A DNA stretch of 64,000 bases from Siccirubricoccus deserti (GTDB lineage Bacteria > Pseudomonadota > Alphaproteobacteria > Acetobacterales > Acetobacteraceae). The notes beneath the pieces were generated by a model, which saw only the letters and a list, made by a program, of their open reading frames with translations, searched no databases and was not told where the DNA came from. The translations under genes and the position numbers were made by a program. Where the stretch lies: the NCBI RefSeq assembly GCF_014283215.1, contig NZ_JACOMF010000021.1, forward strand, positions 19,201 through 83,200, in the 5' to 3' direction. Below are positions 27,079-35,225 of this stretch, in pieces (within the stretch, counting starts at the first letter, position 1; every line of letters begins with the position of its first letter).

Positions 27079-27113
27079 GTCCCGCGCCAGCCGGCCCAGG
27101 GCCTGCGCGGGAC
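27079..27113. terminator. Stem between EF-hand gene and T2SS operon
   Basis: A perfect 9-bp inverted repeat (GTCCCGCGC/GCGCGGGAC) lies 8 bases after the EF-hand stop, in the gap between convergent genes. No T-run follows, so it may be a bidirectional barrier rather than a classic intrinsic terminator. Confidence 0.5.
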
Positions 27114-27142
27114 ACCGGTTCCGGCGCCGCCTGCGCGGCGCG

Positions 27143-27649
27143 TCAGCGGCGATCCGCGCCTGTGGCGGACGCGGCGCCGGGGTTCCGCGCGAAGGGGTGC
27201 AGGATGCGCTGCCCGCGCGGCCCGGCCAGTGTCGCCTCCCCGGGGCGGATCGACTGCACCACATGTCCGCCGACCCGCCCGCCTTCCGCCACCACCAGCG
27301 GCTTGCCGCCACTGGCGCCGGCGAAGATCGCGACCTTGGTGGCCGGGCTGACCATCACGCCGATGAGGCGCGGCAATTCGGCATCGACCGGGGTGCTCCG
27401 CAGTGTTGGCGGGCGGCGCTCCGGCTCGAACAGCGGGCGCGCCAGGGTGGTGGCGACCCAGTCATCGACCGGGTTCGCCGCCGGGGGATCGCTCTCCGGC
27501 ATGTCGGCATGCGCCGCGGGCCGTGCGGCCTCCGGTGGCGCGGTGTCGGTGGCATCGCCGGCAAGCCCGGCGTGCAGCGCCGCCGCCAATGCGGCCCCGA
27601 GCGCCAGCAGTGGCAGCAGGGCCAGGGCGAAGCGGTTGCCAGCGGTCAT
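27143..27649 (-). CDS. Type II secretion GspN/GspC-like inner-membrane protein
   Basis: 168 residues: an N-terminal membrane anchor ('FALALLPLLALGAALAAALHAGLAG'), a Pro/Ala-rich periplasmic linker, then 'TTLARPLFEPERRPP' and a compact domain ('LPRLIGVMVSPATKVAIFAGASGGKPLVVAEGGRVGGHVVQSI'), as in short GspN/GspC homology-region proteins. It overlaps gspM by 4 bases. In the T2SS it would link the inner-membrane platform to the secretin. GspC versus GspN cannot be decided from sequence alone. Confidence 0.7.
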   Translation of the reverse strand: MTAGNRFALALLPLLALGAALAAALHAGLAGDATDTAPPEAARPAAHADMPESDPPAANPVDDWVATTLARPLFEPERRPPTLRSTPVDAELPRLIGVMVSPATKVAIFAGASGGKPLVVAEGGRVGGHVVQSIRPGEATLAGPRGQRILHPFARNPGAASATGADRR

Positions 27650-28218
27650 TGTCCCGCCCGCAATTCGGTGGCGGCGCGGAAGGCGTAGACGGTGAGGCCG
27701 GCCGTCAACAGCGTTTCGTCGGTGCCGGTCAGCATCTGCGTGGCCTGCACCTCCAGTTCGTCGACCAGGGTGCGTGGCCGCGCCAGCTCCACCGCTTCCA
27801 GCAGCCGCACCAGCACCGGCCAGCTGGCGCTGAGCGACAGCCGCAAGCCGATGCGGCGATAGCCGCCGACGGTAGTGGCGGGCAGGGTTTCCACGCTCGA
27901 CAATGTCGCGCCGGCCCGTGTCGCCATGTCGCGCACCAGCCCCTGCAGGGCCGCGCCGGCGACCGCATCGGTGCCGCCCTCCAGCAGCAGGGCGGCGGTG
28001 TCGTCGAGGCCCGGCGCGCGGGGCGGCGCCGGCCCCGGCTCGGCCAGGGCTTCCAGCCGCCGTGCGAACCCGCGGCGCTCGGCGAGCTCGGCCGCGCGAT
28101 CGGCGTGCCAGGCGAGCAGCGGCGCACCGATGGCGAACCACGCTGTCAGCAGCACACCACCGAGCAGCCCGAGGGCGAGCGCGGTGCCGGCGCGTCCGGT
28201 CGGCAGGCTGGCGGTCAT
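27646..28218 (-). CDS. gspM: Type II secretion protein GspM
   Basis: 190 residues: one N-terminal helix ('ALALGLLGGVLLTAWFAIGAPLLAW'), a coiled stretch ('RAAELAERRGFARRLEAL'), then a ferredoxin-like periplasmic domain ('SVETLPATTVGGYRRIGLRLSLSASWPVLVRLLEAVELARPRTLVDELEVQA'). This is the T2SSM_b layout. It is the partner of GspL, encoded directly upstream. Start ATG 28218. Confidence 0.82.
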   Translation of the reverse strand: MTASLPTGRAGTALALGLLGGVLLTAWFAIGAPLLAWHADRAAELAERRGFARRLEALAEPGPAPPRAPGLDDTAALLLEGGTDAVAGAALQGLVRDMATRAGATLSSVETLPATTVGGYRRIGLRLSLSASWPVLVRLLEAVELARPRTLVDELEVQATQMLTGTDETLLTAGLTVYAFRAATELRAGQ

Positions 28219-28231
28219 TGCGCCATTCCCT

Positions 28232-29254
28232 TCATTGCGCCGCCGTGGCGGTGATCACGAACTGGTCCTGGCCATCGCCGGAGCTGCGCGTCACCGGCGC
28301 GGCGAAACCCGGGGTGCGGATCGCCGGCTCGGCGGCCAGGGTGGCAATCAGCCGGGCGGCATCGGCGGATTGGCCACGCAGCGTCACCTGCCGCTGCTTC
28401 AGCGTGAAGCCGGTCAGCCAGGTATGGTCGGGCAGGATCGTGGTGACCGTGGCGAGGATGCCGAGTGCATTGCCGAACTCGGCCTCCGTTGCCGCGATGA
28501 CGTCACCGCTCGCTGCCGCCTCCGCCGCGCGCTGCTGCGCCGCCACGGCCTCCCGCGCGCGGGGCTGCAGCACGGCGATCCGCGCTTCGAGCTCGTCCAG
28601 CAGCCTGGCCTGGCGGAGGAAGGGCGCTGCCACCACCGCCACCATCAGCGTGGCGCAGGCCAGCGCCGCGGCGCGCAGGATAAGGCGCTGCCAGGGACGC
28701 CATGCCGTCGCTGCCAGGCCGATCCGGTGCAGCGCCCCATCGGCGCTCTGCCCTTGCAGCAGAGTGACGGTCGTGCCGGTGGCGGCCACAGTAGCGAGCG
28801 CCGCCGCCACCGCGGCGCGGGGGACCAGCAGCAGCCGCAGCCGCAGCAACCCGCGGCGACGGTCGCGACCGATGACCTCCCAGGACCAGAAGACATCCGC
28901 CGGGCGGAACGGGGTCACGCGGTCCATCTCATGCCAGAGCGCCCCGGCCAATTCCGCCTCCGCCGCCAGCGGCAGAACGACCTCCTGCTTCAGCAGCCGT
29001 CCTGGCGGCAGGCGGAGAACCGCCGGGGCACGCCCGGCCGCCCGCAGGGCACGGCGCAGCGCTTCCCCTCCTGCCTGGTCCAGGGGGAAGCGGCCCAGTG
29101 GCCGCTCCGATTGTCGCCGCAGCAGCGTCAGGATCAGCCAGGGCTCCTCCTGCCCTCCTGCATCCAGCAGCAGGACGCGGCTCGGCAAGGCCCCGTGCCG
29201 CGGCACCAGGGCACGCAGCTGCTGCGCCCACCAGCGGAGGAACTCCTCGAGCAT
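28232..29254 (-). CDS. gspL: Type II secretion GspL (PilN-like)
   Basis: 340 residues. A cytoplasmic actin-like N-terminal part ('SRVLLLDAG', 'LPPGRLLKQEVVLPLAAEAEL', 'DVFWSWEVIGRDRRRG') precedes one membrane helix near residue 190 ('ILRAAALACATLMVAVVAAPFL'). A coiled coil and a PilN-like periplasmic fold follow ('WLTGFTLKQRQVTLRGQSADAARLIATLAAEPAI'). Recruits the GspE ATPase to the membrane. First gene of the L-M-N block. gspE is 7 kb away beyond the copper-oxidase insertion. Confidence 0.82.
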   Translation of the reverse strand: MLEEFLRWWAQQLRALVPRHGALPSRVLLLDAGGQEEPWLILTLLRRQSERPLGRFPLDQAGGEALRRALRAAGRAPAVLRLPPGRLLKQEVVLPLAAEAELAGALWHEMDRVTPFRPADVFWSWEVIGRDRRRGLLRLRLLLVPRAAVAAALATVAATGTTVTLLQGQSADGALHRIGLAATAWRPWQRLILRAAALACATLMVAVVAAPFLRQARLLDELEARIAVLQPRAREAVAAQQRAAEAAASGDVIAATEAEFGNALGILATVTTILPDHTWLTGFTLKQRQVTLRGQSADAARLIATLAAEPAIRTPGFAAPVTRSSGDGQDQFVITATAAQ

Positions 29255-29829
29255 CGCGCTTCTCGTTGCAGATCGTCATCGGATGCTATCATTGGCAAGG
29301 AATCGCACCGCATCACAAAAAATATATCTAGGTAGAATTAAGCAACTCGTTATTCACCAAGACGATTTGAAGGTTTGGCAAAGCCCACGTCGAAATCGCC
29401 TACAATTCAGTCGAATTTTGCTCATGGCGCTACATACATCATTTGAAATTCGAACAGATGGCGCAAATTAACAGTCGCCATCGCAGCGTGATGGAAATTG
29501 CACCAAGCTTGTTTCGGTTTTCTTGTGATAGTGATTGGGGAAGGCTGACCGATTGCTGGTCATGTTGCGAACAAGTCGAGGAATTGGCGATCTTTCTGAG
29601 ATTACATGTTCACCTTCTAGGCTATTTTTCTCTCAAAATTGTCATGGCCTGTAACTGAAACGCGAGCTGTAGAATAATAAATACGTCTTCATAATCCGTA
29701 ACGAGACAACTTGGTTCCCTGCCTACCCCGCTGGACGGGGCTGTCGGAGCCGGTGTCCGAGGCCCAGGCGGCCCCAAAGAGGCAAACCCAAAATGCACCC
29801 TGCCGCAGGCAGGGCATAGACGAGCGGGG
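29255..29829. other. AT-rich spacer ahead of the multicopper oxidase
   Basis: About 575 bases, much richer in A/T than the surroundings, particularly 29,280-29,700. A 71-codon frame (29443-29658) has no homology or ribosome site and I do not call it. A CCCTGCC-GCA-GGCAGGG hairpin (29798-29814) sits 15 bases before the oxidase start and could affect its translation. Probably an acquired promoter region. Confidence 0.5.
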
Positions 29830-31647
29830 ATGATGAAGATGGCTGATTGGCAGGACCGGCTTGCGGTGATCGCGCAGCGCAACCGTCAGGAGATCGTCAA
29901 CGCCAAGCTGAGCCGGCGCGAGATGATGCGGCTCGGCCTGCTGACCTCGACGGGGTCGCTCGTCCTGAAGGCCGGTCTCAGCGCGCGGGCCCATGCCCAG
30001 ACCGCCCTGATCCCGCCCAGCCCGGCGGCGACATCCTGGGCGCAGCCCATGCCGGTGCTGCCGATCAAGACGCCGGTGGCCGTGAACCAGCTCACCCATG
30101 GGGCGCCAGACGGCACCACGCTGATCGATGGCGCGCGACGGCGGATCAATCATCAGCTCTGCTCGCGCAACGCAGACGGAACCTATGGCGGCACCTTCCC
30201 GCCGCAGAAATTCTACGAGACCTTCGTGCGGGAGGCGGACCACAAATTCCACCCGTCCTGGGCGCCCAGCAAGATCTGGGGGTTCGACGGAACCTACCCC
30301 GGACCGCGCTACAACGCCTATTACGGCGAGCCGATCATGGTGCGCTTCCACAACCACCTGCCGTCACGGAAGACCCATGTCGGCTTCGGCATGCCGGAGA
30401 TCACCACCCACCTGCACAACGCCCATACGCCATCCGAGAGCGACGGCAACCCGGCCGACTTCTTCAACTCGGTCAATGATCCCGATGAGGTCAATCCGCT
30501 CGGCTTCAAGGATCAGCACTACCCGAATGTCTATGCCGGCTACACCGCGCTGAACGACCTGCGCGGCGATCCGAACGAGGCGCTGGGCTCGCTGTGGTAC
30601 CATGACCACACGCTCGATTTCACCTCGCAGAACATCTACAAAGGGCTGGTCGGCGTCTACACGCTGTTCGATCACCTGGACACCGGCGACGAGACGACCG
30701 GGCTCCGCCTGCCGAGCGGCGAGTTCGACGTGCCGATCATGTTCGGCGACTTCGTCTTCGACAGGGACTGCCAGCCGGTCTTCGACCTGTTCAACGTGGA
30801 TGGCATCCTCGGCGACAGATTCTGCGCCAATGGCGTCATCCAGCCCTATTTCAACGTCAAGCCGCGGCGCTACCGCTTCCGCCTCTACAACCATGGCCCG
30901 GCGCGCTGGTATGAATTCGCGCTGTACGACGGACGGGGCTTCATCCCCTTCTGGCAGATCTCCAACGACGGCAACCTGCTGCCCCAGGCGGTCCAGAAGA
31001 CCAGCGTGCGGCTCTCCGTCGCCGAGCGCGCCGACATCATCGTCGACTTCAGCAAGATCCAGAGCTCCCGCATCTACCTGGTCAACCGGCTGAAGCAGGA
31101 TGACGGGCGCGGTCCAAAGAACGAGATCCTGAACCCCGGCGTCCCGATCATCCAGCTCAACAAGGTCGGCCCGGCGGTGCGTGACGACAGCGCCGACCCG
31201 GCCGCCGCCCCGCTGCAACTGCGGCCACTGCCGGACCCGGATTTCGCGGCGCTGCTGGCCCGGGCGGACAAAGCGAAGAAGCGGACCTTCCGCTTCGACC
31301 GCTCCAACGGCGCCTGGACGGTGAACGGCAAGCTGTTTGACCCCAAGGAAGCCGCCGCCAGGATCGATCAGGAATCCGAGGAGGTCTGGGTCATCCAGAA
31401 CAGGGACGACGGCTGGAGCCATCCGGTCCACATGCATTTCGAGGAACACCGCATCCTGAAGCGCAACGGCAGGCCTATCGCGACCAACACATCCGAATAC
31501 GGTCGCAAGGACACCATCCCGCTCTACCGGAAGGAAGAGGTGGAAGTCTTCATGCGCTTCAGGGACATGAAAGGTCGCTACGTCATGCACTGCCACAACG
31601 TGACCCATGAAGATGCGGCGATGATGATGCGCTTTGACATTGTCTGA
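29830..31647 (+). CDS. Multicopper oxidase with Tat-type leader
   Basis: 605 residues. The leader 'LSRREMMRLGLLTSTGSLVLKAGLSARAHA' is a twin-arginine signal. Copper motifs appear in order: 'THLHN', 'WYHDHTLDF', 'HPVHMHFEEH', and the C-terminal 'HCHNVTHEDAAMM', which supplies type-1 His-Cys-His and Met plus type-3 ligands. The fold resembles CotA/bilirubin-oxidase and Mn-oxidase-like enzymes of the periplasm. ATGs at 29830, 29833 and 29839 are all possible starts. It is followed by an SCO-like protein, suggesting copper loading. It lies inside the T2SS locus, possibly by insertion. Confidence 0.9.
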   Translation: MMKMADWQDRLAVIAQRNRQEIVNAKLSRREMMRLGLLTSTGSLVLKAGLSARAHAQTALIPPSPAATSWAQPMPVLPIKTPVAVNQLTHGAPDGTTLIDGARRRINHQLCSRNADGTYGGTFPPQKFYETFVREADHKFHPSWAPSKIWGFDGTYPGPRYNAYYGEPIMVRFHNHLPSRKTHVGFGMPEITTHLHNAHTPSESDGNPADFFNSVNDPDEVNPLGFKDQHYPNVYAGYTALNDLRGDPNEALGSLWYHDHTLDFTSQNIYKGLVGVYTLFDHLDTGDETTGLRLPSGEFDVPIMFGDFVFDRDCQPVFDLFNVDGILGDRFCANGVIQPYFNVKPRRYRFRLYNHGPARWYEFALYDGRGFIPFWQISNDGNLLPQAVQKTSVRLSVAERADIIVDFSKIQSSRIYLVNRLKQDDGRGPKNEILNPGVPIIQLNKVGPAVRDDSADPAAAPLQLRPLPDPDFAALLARADKAKKRTFRFDRSNGAWTVNGKLFDPKEAAARIDQESEEVWVIQNRDDGWSHPVHMHFEEHRILKRNGRPIATNTSEYGRKDTIPLYRKEEVEVFMRFRDMKGRYVMHCHNVTHEDAAMMMRFDIV

Positions 31648-31677
31648 GCGCCGGCGCGCAGCAACGGGAGACGAAGG

Positions 31678-32280
31678 ATGAACCGTCGAACTCTCGCCAA
31701 GGCCGGCCTCGGCGCCGCCCTGGCACCACTCGCCCTGCCGGGCGCGGCGAAGGCCGCAACCTTCACCGGGCGCGGAGCAGGATATTTCACCGATGCCGTG
31801 CTGACGACGCATGAGGGGCGGCAGGCGCGCTTCTATACCGACCTGATCAAGGGAAGGCGGGTGCTGATCAACTTCGTCTTCGTCGGCTGCAGCGATGTCT
31901 GCGATTCGGTGACGGCGAACCTTGCCGCCGTGCAGGACATCCTCGGCGACCGGGTGGGCAGCGAGATCCTCATGTATTCGATCTCGCTGCAGCCCGACTT
32001 CGACACGCCGGAGGTGCTGAAGCTTTACGCCGACCGCTTCGCGATCAGGCCGGGCTGGTCCTTCCTGACCGGCGATCCTGCCGATATCGAGGTGCTGCGC
32101 TGGCGCCTCGGCTTCGCCGACATCAACCCGGTGCTGGACGCCGACCTGTTCCAGCACGCCGCCATGCTGCGGATCGGCGAGGAGCATCTGGACCGCTGGA
32201 CCATGGCGCCGGCGATGCTGACGCCGGAGAGGCTGGCCGAGACGATCATCCGCGTATTCCCGCCGTCTCGGCCAGGCTGA
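31678..32280 (+). CDS. SCO1/SenC-like copper chaperone
   Basis: 200 residues with a Tat/Sec-like leader ('MNRRTLAKAGLGAALAPLALPGAAKA') and a thioredoxin fold. The copper-binding CxxxC is present ('FVGCSDVCDSVTANL'), with the distal His in 'LFQHAAMLRIG'. It follows the multicopper oxidase by 30 bases with a GAAGG site before the ATG, so the pair is probably co-transcribed and may serve the oxidase rather than cytochrome oxidase. Confidence 0.88.
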   Translation: MNRRTLAKAGLGAALAPLALPGAAKAATFTGRGAGYFTDAVLTTHEGRQARFYTDLIKGRRVLINFVFVGCSDVCDSVTANLAAVQDILGDRVGSEILMYSISLQPDFDTPEVLKLYADRFAIRPGWSFLTGDPADIEVLRWRLGFADINPVLDADLFQHAAMLRIGEEHLDRWTMAPAMLTPERLAETIIRVFPPSRPG

Positions 32281-32297
32281 GGCGCACCCCGGCCGGG

Positions 32298-33095
32298 TCA
32301 GGGCAGGGGCTCACGCGCCAGGATCTCGTAGCGGCGGATCTCGGTCAGCGCATTGGTGCGCAGGCTCACACGCTCGGCGTAGCGGGTGCGCCGCGCGCCC
32401 TGCACCGATATGGTGACCGTGATCACGCCGGTGCCCTCGCCGCTGTCCGCCGTGGCTGCGCCCCGGGCCTTGACGCCCAGCGCTGCCGCGACAACCGGAT
32501 CGCGGGCCGACACGTCGGGGTCGCTGGTGGTGAACAGCGTGAGATGCGGCTTCAGCCGGGCAAGCAACGCCGGAGTCATGCCCAGCACCTCCGCCAACTC
32601 GTCCAGGGTTTCGAAAGGCGTGCCCGGCGGCATCACGTCGCGGCCGGCGGCGGCATAGGGCTGCGCCCTGGCCCGCTGCTGGTCGGGGCCGAATACCGGG
32701 CTGCGCCAGGCGACGATCGCCGCGGCCAATGCCGCCGCGCCGCGCCGGTCCACGCCGAGCTGCAGCAGCAGCGCCTGCAACAGCTCCGGCGAGGCGAGGT
32801 TCGGATTGACCTTGCCGTTCTCATCCTCGACCCGTACCTCGATCCGGTGCGTGCCATGTGCCAGTAGGCGCACCTGGCCATCCGGCCGCCAGCGCCGCTC
32901 CGAGGTATCGAGCAGGGCGAAGATTGTCTGGTGCAGCGCGGCCTCCGCCGCCGCCTCCGCCGCGGCGGCGTCCAGCAGGTTCCGCACCCGCTGGGTGTTG
33001 AGGCGCGCATTGGCGAGCAGCCCGGTGCCGAGCAGCGAGAGGAAGGCGAGGGCCCAGAGCACCGTCACCAGGGCGAAACCGCGCTGCCGTGTCAT
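32298..33095 (-). CDS. gspK: Type II secretion minor pseudopilin GspK
   Basis: 265 residues beginning 'MTRQRGFALVTVLWALAFLSLLG', a prepilin peptidase site (G-F) with hydrophobic helix. Then 'EVRVEDENGKVNPNLASPELLQALLLQLGVD' and 'FETLDELAEVLGM', the GspK SAM-like domain signatures. ATG 33095 overlaps the gspJ stop (ATGA). GspK caps the pseudopilus tip with GspI and GspJ. Confidence 0.9.
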   Translation of the reverse strand: MTRQRGFALVTVLWALAFLSLLGTGLLANARLNTQRVRNLLDAAAAEAAAEAALHQTIFALLDTSERRWRPDGQVRLLAHGTHRIEVRVEDENGKVNPNLASPELLQALLLQLGVDRRGAAALAAAIVAWRSPVFGPDQQRARAQPYAAAGRDVMPPGTPFETLDELAEVLGMTPALLARLKPHLTLFTTSDPDVSARDPVVAAALGVKARGAATADSGEGTGVITVTISVQGARRTRYAERVSLRTNALTEIRRYEILAREPLP

Positions 33096-33673
33096 GGCCG
33101 GTCCAGCCCCGGCGCCACCACGATATCCGGCCAGCGCCGCCGGTCCCCCGGCGCGAAGCCGAGCCGGATGCGGATCAGCGCCGGCAACACACTGGCCTCC
33201 CAATCGGCGGACCAGCCGGCATCCGGGTGCCAGTAGGCAAGCTCCAGCCGGGCAACGCCCCGCAGCAGCTCGGCTTCGGTGAAGGCGACGGGCCGGGTGC
33301 GCGGGGCGTTGGAGTAGGGCCGCCAGCGCAGCACCAGCCGGTGCTGTGCATCCAGCTCCAGCCTCGCCTCCACGCGGCGCGGCGGCATCCCCGGCAGCAT
33401 GCCGACGAAGCCGAGGCTCGCCGGGCCGGCGGCGAAGGGAGGTGGCTTGCCCACAGCGCCGGGATGCATGCGAGCGACCAGGTGGCGCAGCGTCCGGTCC
33501 ACCGCGTCGAGCGTGTCGCCCGCCTCGATCAGGCTGGCGGCGCGGTCCCAGGCCTGCAGGCCGAAGCGCATGCCCTGGGCGAGGCCGCCGACCACCAGGC
33601 CAAGCACGACCAGCGCCGCCAGCACCTCGACCAGGGTGAAGCCCTTGCCCCGCAAGGTGACGCGGCGCGTCAT
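33092..33673 (-). CDS. gspJ: Type II secretion minor pseudopilin GspJ
   Basis: 193 residues: 'MTRRVTLRGKGFTLVEVLAALVVLGLVVGG', a prepilin leader, then 'LDAVDRTLRHLVARM' and 'VEARLELDAQHRLVLRWRPYSN', typical of GspJ. Overlaps gspI and gspK by 4 bases each. Part of the I-J-K tip complex. Confidence 0.88.
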   Translation of the reverse strand: MTRRVTLRGKGFTLVEVLAALVVLGLVVGGLAQGMRFGLQAWDRAASLIEAGDTLDAVDRTLRHLVARMHPGAVGKPPPFAAGPASLGFVGMLPGMPPRRVEARLELDAQHRLVLRWRPYSNAPRTRPVAFTEAELLRGVARLELAYWHPDAGWSADWEASVLPALIRIRLGFAPGDRRRWPDIVVAPGLDRP

Positions 33674-34203
33674 CGCCCCGTCTCGGGCGGGCCGCCGCGC
33701 GGCAGCAGGCTCGATGCGACATGCAGCGTGTCGAGCCGCACCTCCCGCCGCGGCCCCTCCGTGCCACCACCTTCGGTCCACCATACCCGGACGCTGACCG
33801 CGTAGAGCGTGGTTTGCACCCGCATCAGGCGGCGAGGGCCACGCTCGCCGAGGGGACGCACCACCGGCCCATCGGCGGGGGTGACCAGGACGCGCCAGCG
33901 GAAGCCGCTGCCATCGTCGCCCTGGTGGTCGCCAGGTAGCAGCGGCGCGCCATGCAGGGCGATCGCCAGCCGCGACCGGGCGCGTGCCAGCGCCTCCTCG
34001 TACCGGCTTGCGCCGTGCAGCGAGCGCAGCCCATCCGCCCCCGCTCGGGCCAGGGCGCCAAGCGCCAGGAAGGCGATGACGAAGGCGATCAGCACCTCGA
34101 CCAGGGTGAAGCCCCCTGCGCGGGCAGGCGGGCGGCGTGCGGCGCGGATGGCGTCGCGTAGCCAGCGGAGCGCCGCCTCCGGCACACCCGTCGCCATCAG
34201 CAT
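33670..34203 (-). CDS. gspI: Type II secretion minor pseudopilin GspI
   Basis: Carries the prepilin motif 'GGFTLVEVLIAFVIAFLALGALARAG' followed by 'ARARSRLAIALHG', as in GspI. The leader before the cleavage site is long: ATGs at 34215, 34203 and 34197 all give about 25-33 residues. I use 34203, but the true start may be later. Mature part is short with 'YAVSVRVWW'. First gene of the I-J-K block, divergent from the gene at 34458. Confidence 0.78.
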   Translation of the reverse strand: MLMATGVPEAALRWLRDAIRAARRPPARAGGFTLVEVLIAFVIAFLALGALARAGADGLRSLHGASRYEEALARARSRLAIALHGAPLLPGDHQGDDGSGFRWRVLVTPADGPVVRPLGERGPRRLMRVQTTLYAVSVRVWWTEGGGTEGPRREVRLDTLHVASSLLPRGGPPETGR

Positions 34204-34457
34204 CCAACCGGTCATCCTCGCCACGGGCAGCACCGAACAGGGCGTATCGCCGCTCGCCGGCCCCGCAGGCGCGATGCGACGGCCAATCCTACGCTGCCGC
34301 CGTCGAGGTCCCAGCAACTTCGGCGAGAGTTCGTGCCGTTTGATGAACAAGTTACACGCCGCCGCTCGCGCTGCCGTGCCCGAACACACCGGAGTGTCGA
34401 TAGTGCCCGGCAACGAAGGATGGCAGCCTTCACGGCAGCGACGCACAGGAGGCTTGG

Positions 34458-34793
34458 ATGATTCGCATGGCGGCCCTGGCAGCCCTGGTGGCGCTGGCGG
34501 CGCCCTTCGCGGCGGCGCAGGCCGCGCCGCCCGGGCCGATCTGCCGGCTGCCTGCCGTGGTCGATGTCGCCGCCCAGGCGCTGCGGCTCAATGCGCGCTA
34601 CGCGCATATCGATCCCGCCCGCATCCGCGAATCCCCGACGCTGGATCCGCGGGTGGTGCGCTGCGACTTCTGCCTTACCATCCTGCACTATGACACCGCC
34701 CGCTTCGGCGATACGCCCGCGGCTTTTTGCCAGGCGCGGGGCTACTCCGTGCGGGCGGTGCGGAACGGCTTCGTGGTCCAGGTGCTCCGGTAG
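34458..34793 (+). CDS. Small secreted Cys-containing protein, unknown
   Basis: 111 residues with a signal peptide ('MAALAALVALAAPFAAAQA'). The mature part has four cysteines, 'ICRLP', 'RCDFCLTIL' and 'FCQARGY', that may form disulfides. A strong AGGAGG precedes the ATG. It lies 5 bases ahead of gspH on the same strand, so it is probably co-transcribed with it and may be a T2SS accessory or substrate. No family recognised. Confidence 0.7.
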   Translation: MIRMAALAALVALAAPFAAAQAAPPGPICRLPAVVDVAAQALRLNARYAHIDPARIRESPTLDPRVVRCDFCLTILHYDTARFGDTPAAFCQARGYSVRAVRNGFVVQVLR

Positions 34794-34798
34794 CCCGC

Positions 34799-35218
34799 AT
34801 GCCGGCCGCACCGCCGCATCGCCGTGCCGGCTTCACCCTGATCGAGATGGTCGTGGTGCTGGCGGTGATCGGGCTGGTGCTGGGCTTCCTCGGCTTGCAG
34901 CGGGCGCCGCGTAGTGCGCGGCTGGAGCTTGAAGCCGCGGCGCGGGCGCTGACCGGGGCGCTGCAATTGGCCCGTTCTCAGGCCATCGTCGAGAACCGCA
35001 GCGTGGCGGTGACGATCGGCATGGCCTCCTACGCCACCGACGGCGGCGCGCCGCAGCCGCTGCCGGCGCGGATCGTGGCGCGCGACGCCGGCACCATCGC
35101 CTTCGCGGCCAATGGCAGCTCCTCCGGCGGCGCCATCACCCTGCAGGCCGGGGAGCGGGTGGCGACGGTCAAGGTCGAATGGCTCACCGGCCGGGTCTCG
35201 ACGGCAGGTTTGCGCTGA
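34799..35218 (+). CDS. gspH: Type II secretion pseudopilin GspH
   Basis: 139 residues: 'RRAGFTLIEMVVVLAVIGLVLGFL' prepilin leader, then 'ELEAAARALTGALQLARSQAIVENRSVAVTI' and a late 'VKVEWLTGRVSTAGLR', the GspH pattern. Unlike all other gsp genes here it is on the plus strand, convergent with gspF and divergent from gspI. ATG 34799 is the start that gives a short prepilin leader. Confidence 0.85.
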   Translation: MPAAPPHRRAGFTLIEMVVVLAVIGLVLGFLGLQRAPRSARLELEAAARALTGALQLARSQAIVENRSVAVTIGMASYATDGGAPQPLPARIVARDAGTIAFAANGSSSGGAITLQAGERVATVKVEWLTGRVSTAGLR

Positions 35219-35225
35219 TCGGGCC

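Noticed and set aside
29443..29658. 71-codon frame in the AT-rich spacer
   Set aside because: No ribosome-binding site, homology or neighbour coupling; AT-rich DNA makes the composition unhelpful.
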